From assembly GCF_000702305.1 (NCBI RefSeq), contig NZ_JNLC01000001.1, positions 124,001 through 188,000 of the forward strand: DNA of 64,000 bases. Direction: 5' to 3'. The notes beneath the pieces are model-generated. The model was not told the DNA's origin. It searched no databases and worked only from the letters and a program-made list of their open reading frames with translations. Position numbers and translations under genes: made by a program. Numbering within the stretch: position 1 is the first letter of the stretch; every line of letters starts with the position of its first letter. This stretch comes from Allobosea sp. 117. Its GTDB lineage: Bacteria > Pseudomonadota > Alphaproteobacteria > Rhizobiales > Xanthobacteraceae. Shown piece by piece: positions 61,770-64,000 of the stretch.

Positions 61770-64000
61770 ATGAACGCCCCGTTCGCCTCGCCGCAGGATG
61801 CTGCCGCCAGCGAGTCCGCAGCCCGCGGCCACCGCCGGGACCCGCGCCACGACGTCCTGTTCGAGCCGGTGCGCATCGGCCCGAAGACGATGAAGAACCG
61901 CTTCTACCAAGTGCCCCAATGCACCGGGGCGGGACACATGCGCCCCGGTTCCAATGCCGGGCACCGCGCGGTGAAGGCGGAGGGCGGCTGGGGCGGGCTG
62001 TGCACGGAATCCTGCTCGATCCACCCGGAAGTGAACCAGACCACCGTCACCAACGCCACGATCTGGGACGAGGGCGACGTCATCAACCACCGTCACATGG
62101 TGGACGAGGTGCACAAATGGGGCGCGCTCGCCGCCGTCGAGCTCGGCGCCGGCGGGGTGAAGGACAATCTCTGGAGCCGCTATGTCGCCCCCGCCATAGA
62201 CCGCTTCCCGTCCTCCGGCGTGAACAAGGTCTACACCTATCCGGCGACCGAGGAGGACATCGCCCGCGTCATGCAGATGTATGAGGACGCGGCGCGGCGG
62301 GCGCGGGATGCGGGCTTCGACATCCTCTATGTCCACGGCGCCGCCGGCGTGTTTCCGGCGCATGCGCTGTCGCGCCACTTCAACCGGCGCACCGACAAAT
62401 ATGGCGGCTCCTTCGAGAACCGCGCGCGCTTCTGGGTCGAGGCGCTGGAGCGGCTGAAGAAGGTGGCCGGCGACGACTGCGCGGTGGCCACCCGCATCAC
62501 CATCGACGACCTCGCCGGGCCGTGGGGCGTCGAGCTGCACGACGAGGGGCTGGCCTTCGTCGAGTACATCACCAGGCTCGGCCTGGTTGACATGTGGGAC
62601 GTGATCATCGGCGGCTCGGGCGACGACAATTGGGGCGAGGATTCCGGCCCGTCGCGCTTCTACAAGTCGAACCACCAGGCGCCGTGGAATGCCGAGGTGA
62701 AGCGCATCGCCAAGGTGCCGGTGGTCGGCGTCGGCCGCTTCACCGATCCTGACGAGATGGCGCGGGTGGTGCGCACCGGGCAGATCGACATCATCGGCTG
62801 CGCGCGGCCCTCGATCGCCGATCCGTACCTGCCGAAGAAGATCGAGGAAGGGCGGCCGGAGGATATCTGCGAGTGCATCGGCTGCAATGCCTGCATCTCC
62901 CGCTACAACCTCGGCAACATGCTGCTCTGCACGCAGAATCCGACCGCGATGGAGGAATATCGCCGCGGCTGGCACCCCGAGAAGTTCGAGCCGGCGCCTG
63001 CGCCGCGCACCGTGCTGGTGGTCGGGGCCGGGCCGTCGGGGCTCGAATGCGCGCGCGTGCTCGGCCGGCGCGGCTATGACGTGCAGCTCTGCGAGGCGAG
63101 CGAGACGCTCGGCGGGCACATGCGCAACACGGTGAAGCTGCCCGGTCTCGCCGAGTGGGGGCGGGTGTTCCAGTATCGCGAGAACCAGCTCCTGCGCATG
63201 CCGAACGTCACCATCATGCGCGGCACCGGGCTCGTCACCGCCGACGACATCCTCGAATTCGGCGCCTCGCGCGTGGTGCTGGCGACCGGCGCGCACTGGG
63301 TCGGCAACGGGCTCGGCGCCTCCGGGCCGGACGGCATTCCCGGCGTCGACGACGGGCTCGACGTGTTCGTGACGCCGGAGCAGTTCTTCGCCGGCAAGGC
63401 GATCGGCGACCGGGTCGTGGTGCTCGATTCCGACGGCTACTACATGGCGATCAGCATCGCCGAGGCACTGGCCGACCAGGGCAAGCAGGTGACGATCGTC
63501 ACCCATCACGAGAAGATCGCGCCGGTCACCGAGCTCACGCTGGAGAGCCACAATCTGCGGCGCATGATGCGCGAGAAGGGCATTGCGGAGCGCATCGGCC
63601 ACTGGGTGGAGCGTGTCGAGGTCGGCGCCGGTGGCGCCGAGGTCGTGATCTATGACCGCTATCGCGACGGTTCGCGCCGCACCAGCGAGCCGAAGACCGG
63701 CGTCTATCCGCGCCGGCTCGGCGATGCCGTGGAGGTGCTCGCCTGCGACAGCGTCGTGTTGTGCACGGCGCGCGAGTCCAATCGCGGGCTCTACGACGAT
63801 CTCGTCGCCCGCCGCGAGAAATGGGCGGAGGTCGGGATCGAGGCGGTGGTGCGTTCCGGCGACTGCCTCGCCCCGCGCCTGCTGGCCGCCGACGCGATCT
63901 TCGACGGCCACCGTATCGGCCGCGAGATCGAGAGCGACAACCCCGAACGCCCGCGCGCCATCATCCGCGAGCGGCAGATCTGGGGGCAGGAGACTTTCCC
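61770..64000 (+). CDS. Trimethylamine-dehydrogenase-family Fe-S flavoprotein, C-terminus cut off by the window
   Basis: About 743 residues are visible; the family length (about 730-750) means only a few are missing. Order: an FMN TIM barrel (about 27-380; NRFYQVPQCTGAGHMRP and KAEGGWGGLCTESCSIHPE), a 4Fe-4S ligand set in CECIGCNACISRYNLGNMLL, and an ADP/FAD-type domain from TVLVVGAGPSGLECARVLGR. The Cys in QVPQC corresponds to TMADH Cys30, which holds FMN covalently. Residues equivalent to TMADH Tyr60, Tyr169 and His172 are Ser, His and Ala (ESCSI, YVHGAAG), so the substrate differs from trimethylamine. Relatives demethylate dimethylglycine or betaines. ATG at 61770 has GGGAGAG upstream. Confidence 0.9.
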   Translation, partial: MNAPFASPQDAAASESAARGHRRDPRHDVLFEPVRIGPKTMKNRFYQVPQCTGAGHMRPGSNAGHRAVKAEGGWGGLCTESCSIHPEVNQTTVTNATIWDEGDVINHRHMVDEVHKWGALAAVELGAGGVKDNLWSRYVAPAIDRFPSSGVNKVYTYPATEEDIARVMQMYEDAARRARDAGFDILYVHGAAGVFPAHALSRHFNRRTDKYGGSFENRARFWVEALERLKKVAGDDCAVATRITIDDLAGPWGVELHDEGLAFVEYITRLGLVDMWDVIIGGSGDDNWGEDSGPSRFYKSNHQAPWNAEVKRIAKVPVVGVGRFTDPDEMARVVRTGQIDIIGCARPSIADPYLPKKIEEGRPEDICECIGCNACISRYNLGNMLLCTQNPTAMEEYRRGWHPEKFEPAPAPRTVLVVGAGPSGLECARVLGRRGYDVQLCEASETLGGHMRNTVKLPGLAEWGRVFQYRENQLLRMPNVTIMRGTGLVTADDILEFGASRVVLATGAHWVGNGLGASGPDGIPGVDDGLDVFVTPEQFFAGKAIGDRVVVLDSDGYYMAISIAEALADQGKQVTIVTHHEKIAPVTELTLESHNLRRMMREKGIAERIGHWVERVEVGAGGAEVVIYDRYRDGSRRTSEPKTGVYPRRLGDAVEVLACDSVVLCTARESNRGLYDDLVARREKWAEVGIEAVVRSGDCLAPRLLAADAIFDGHRIGREIESDNPERPRAIIRERQIWGQETF

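Noticed and set aside
59396..63911. Long minus-strand open frames opposite the D-serine-dehydratase-like, RidA and TMADH-like genes
   Set aside because: Antisense of well-conserved enzymes; translations are Arg/His/Asp-rich without any family signature.

Overview
The window is about 67% GC, densely coded DNA from an alphaproteobacterium. Several genes point to the order Hyphomicrobiales (Rhizobiales): a CckA cell-cycle hybrid kinase, a one-cysteine DksA, a very large coiled-coil protein of the polar-growth-ring type (GPR/RgsE), an LdtR-type MarR regulator, and an MlaE-MlaF-MlaD system with a PqiC-like lipoprotein. A Xanthobacteraceae-like host (Ancylobacter/Starkeya type) fits the gene content, but that is inference. 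I saw no tRNA, rRNA, insertion sequence, prophage or CRISPR array.

Region by region. 1-34 kb is mostly chromosomal housekeeping: a TPP riboswitch upstream of thiD, an enolase-superfamily epimerase, the mla lipid-transport operon, the giant GPR-like gene, a small operon with an orphan HPt protein, a ferredoxin, a CoxE-type VWA protein and a MoxR ATPase (not adjacent to each other), ycjX-ycjF, a SixA phosphatase, an FAD oxidoreductase, a MipA/OmpV porin-like protein, dksA, a FliO-like protein, cckA, pgi-pgm, an LdtR-like regulator and dps. Two copies of a 115-bp double-hairpin repeat lie exactly at stop codons (14.45 and 25.48 kb). At 30.7-34.2 kb a five-gene operon encodes an ECF42-type sigma factor, its DGPF/YCII partner, a MoaD/ThiS-fold protein, a BNR-repeat protein and a VOC protein.

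34.4-51.7 kb is a surface-polysaccharide or glycosylation island: a NeuD-like acyltransferase, a SAM methyltransferase with a coiled-coil tail, two tandem paralogous GT39/ArnT-like membrane glycosyltransferases, another polytopic membrane protein, a 1245-residue protein joining five short repeats, a GH99/WbsX-like domain, a GT4 domain and a GT2 domain, a DegT-type sugar aminotransferase, a GT2 enzyme, an unassigned protein, and a GT2-GT4 fusion. Together these could make, modify and assemble an amino-sugar-containing glycan.

51.9-64 kb is a catabolic island: a GntR/FCD regulator with an operator-like palindrome, a polar amino-acid ABC transporter (binding protein, two permeases, ATPase), a GlxA-type AraC regulator facing an alpha/beta hydrolase, an SDR-like dehydrogenase lacking the usual catalytic lysine, a SelA-like PLP enzyme, a D-serine-dehydratase-like PLP/zinc enzyme, a RidA protein, and a trimethylamine-dehydrogenase-family flavoenzyme that runs off the right edge. 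The set suggests uptake, N-dealkylation and PLP-dependent breakdown of an unusual (perhaps N-methylated or D-) amino acid. The substrate cannot be read from the sequence, and this is the best candidate here for an undescribed pathway.
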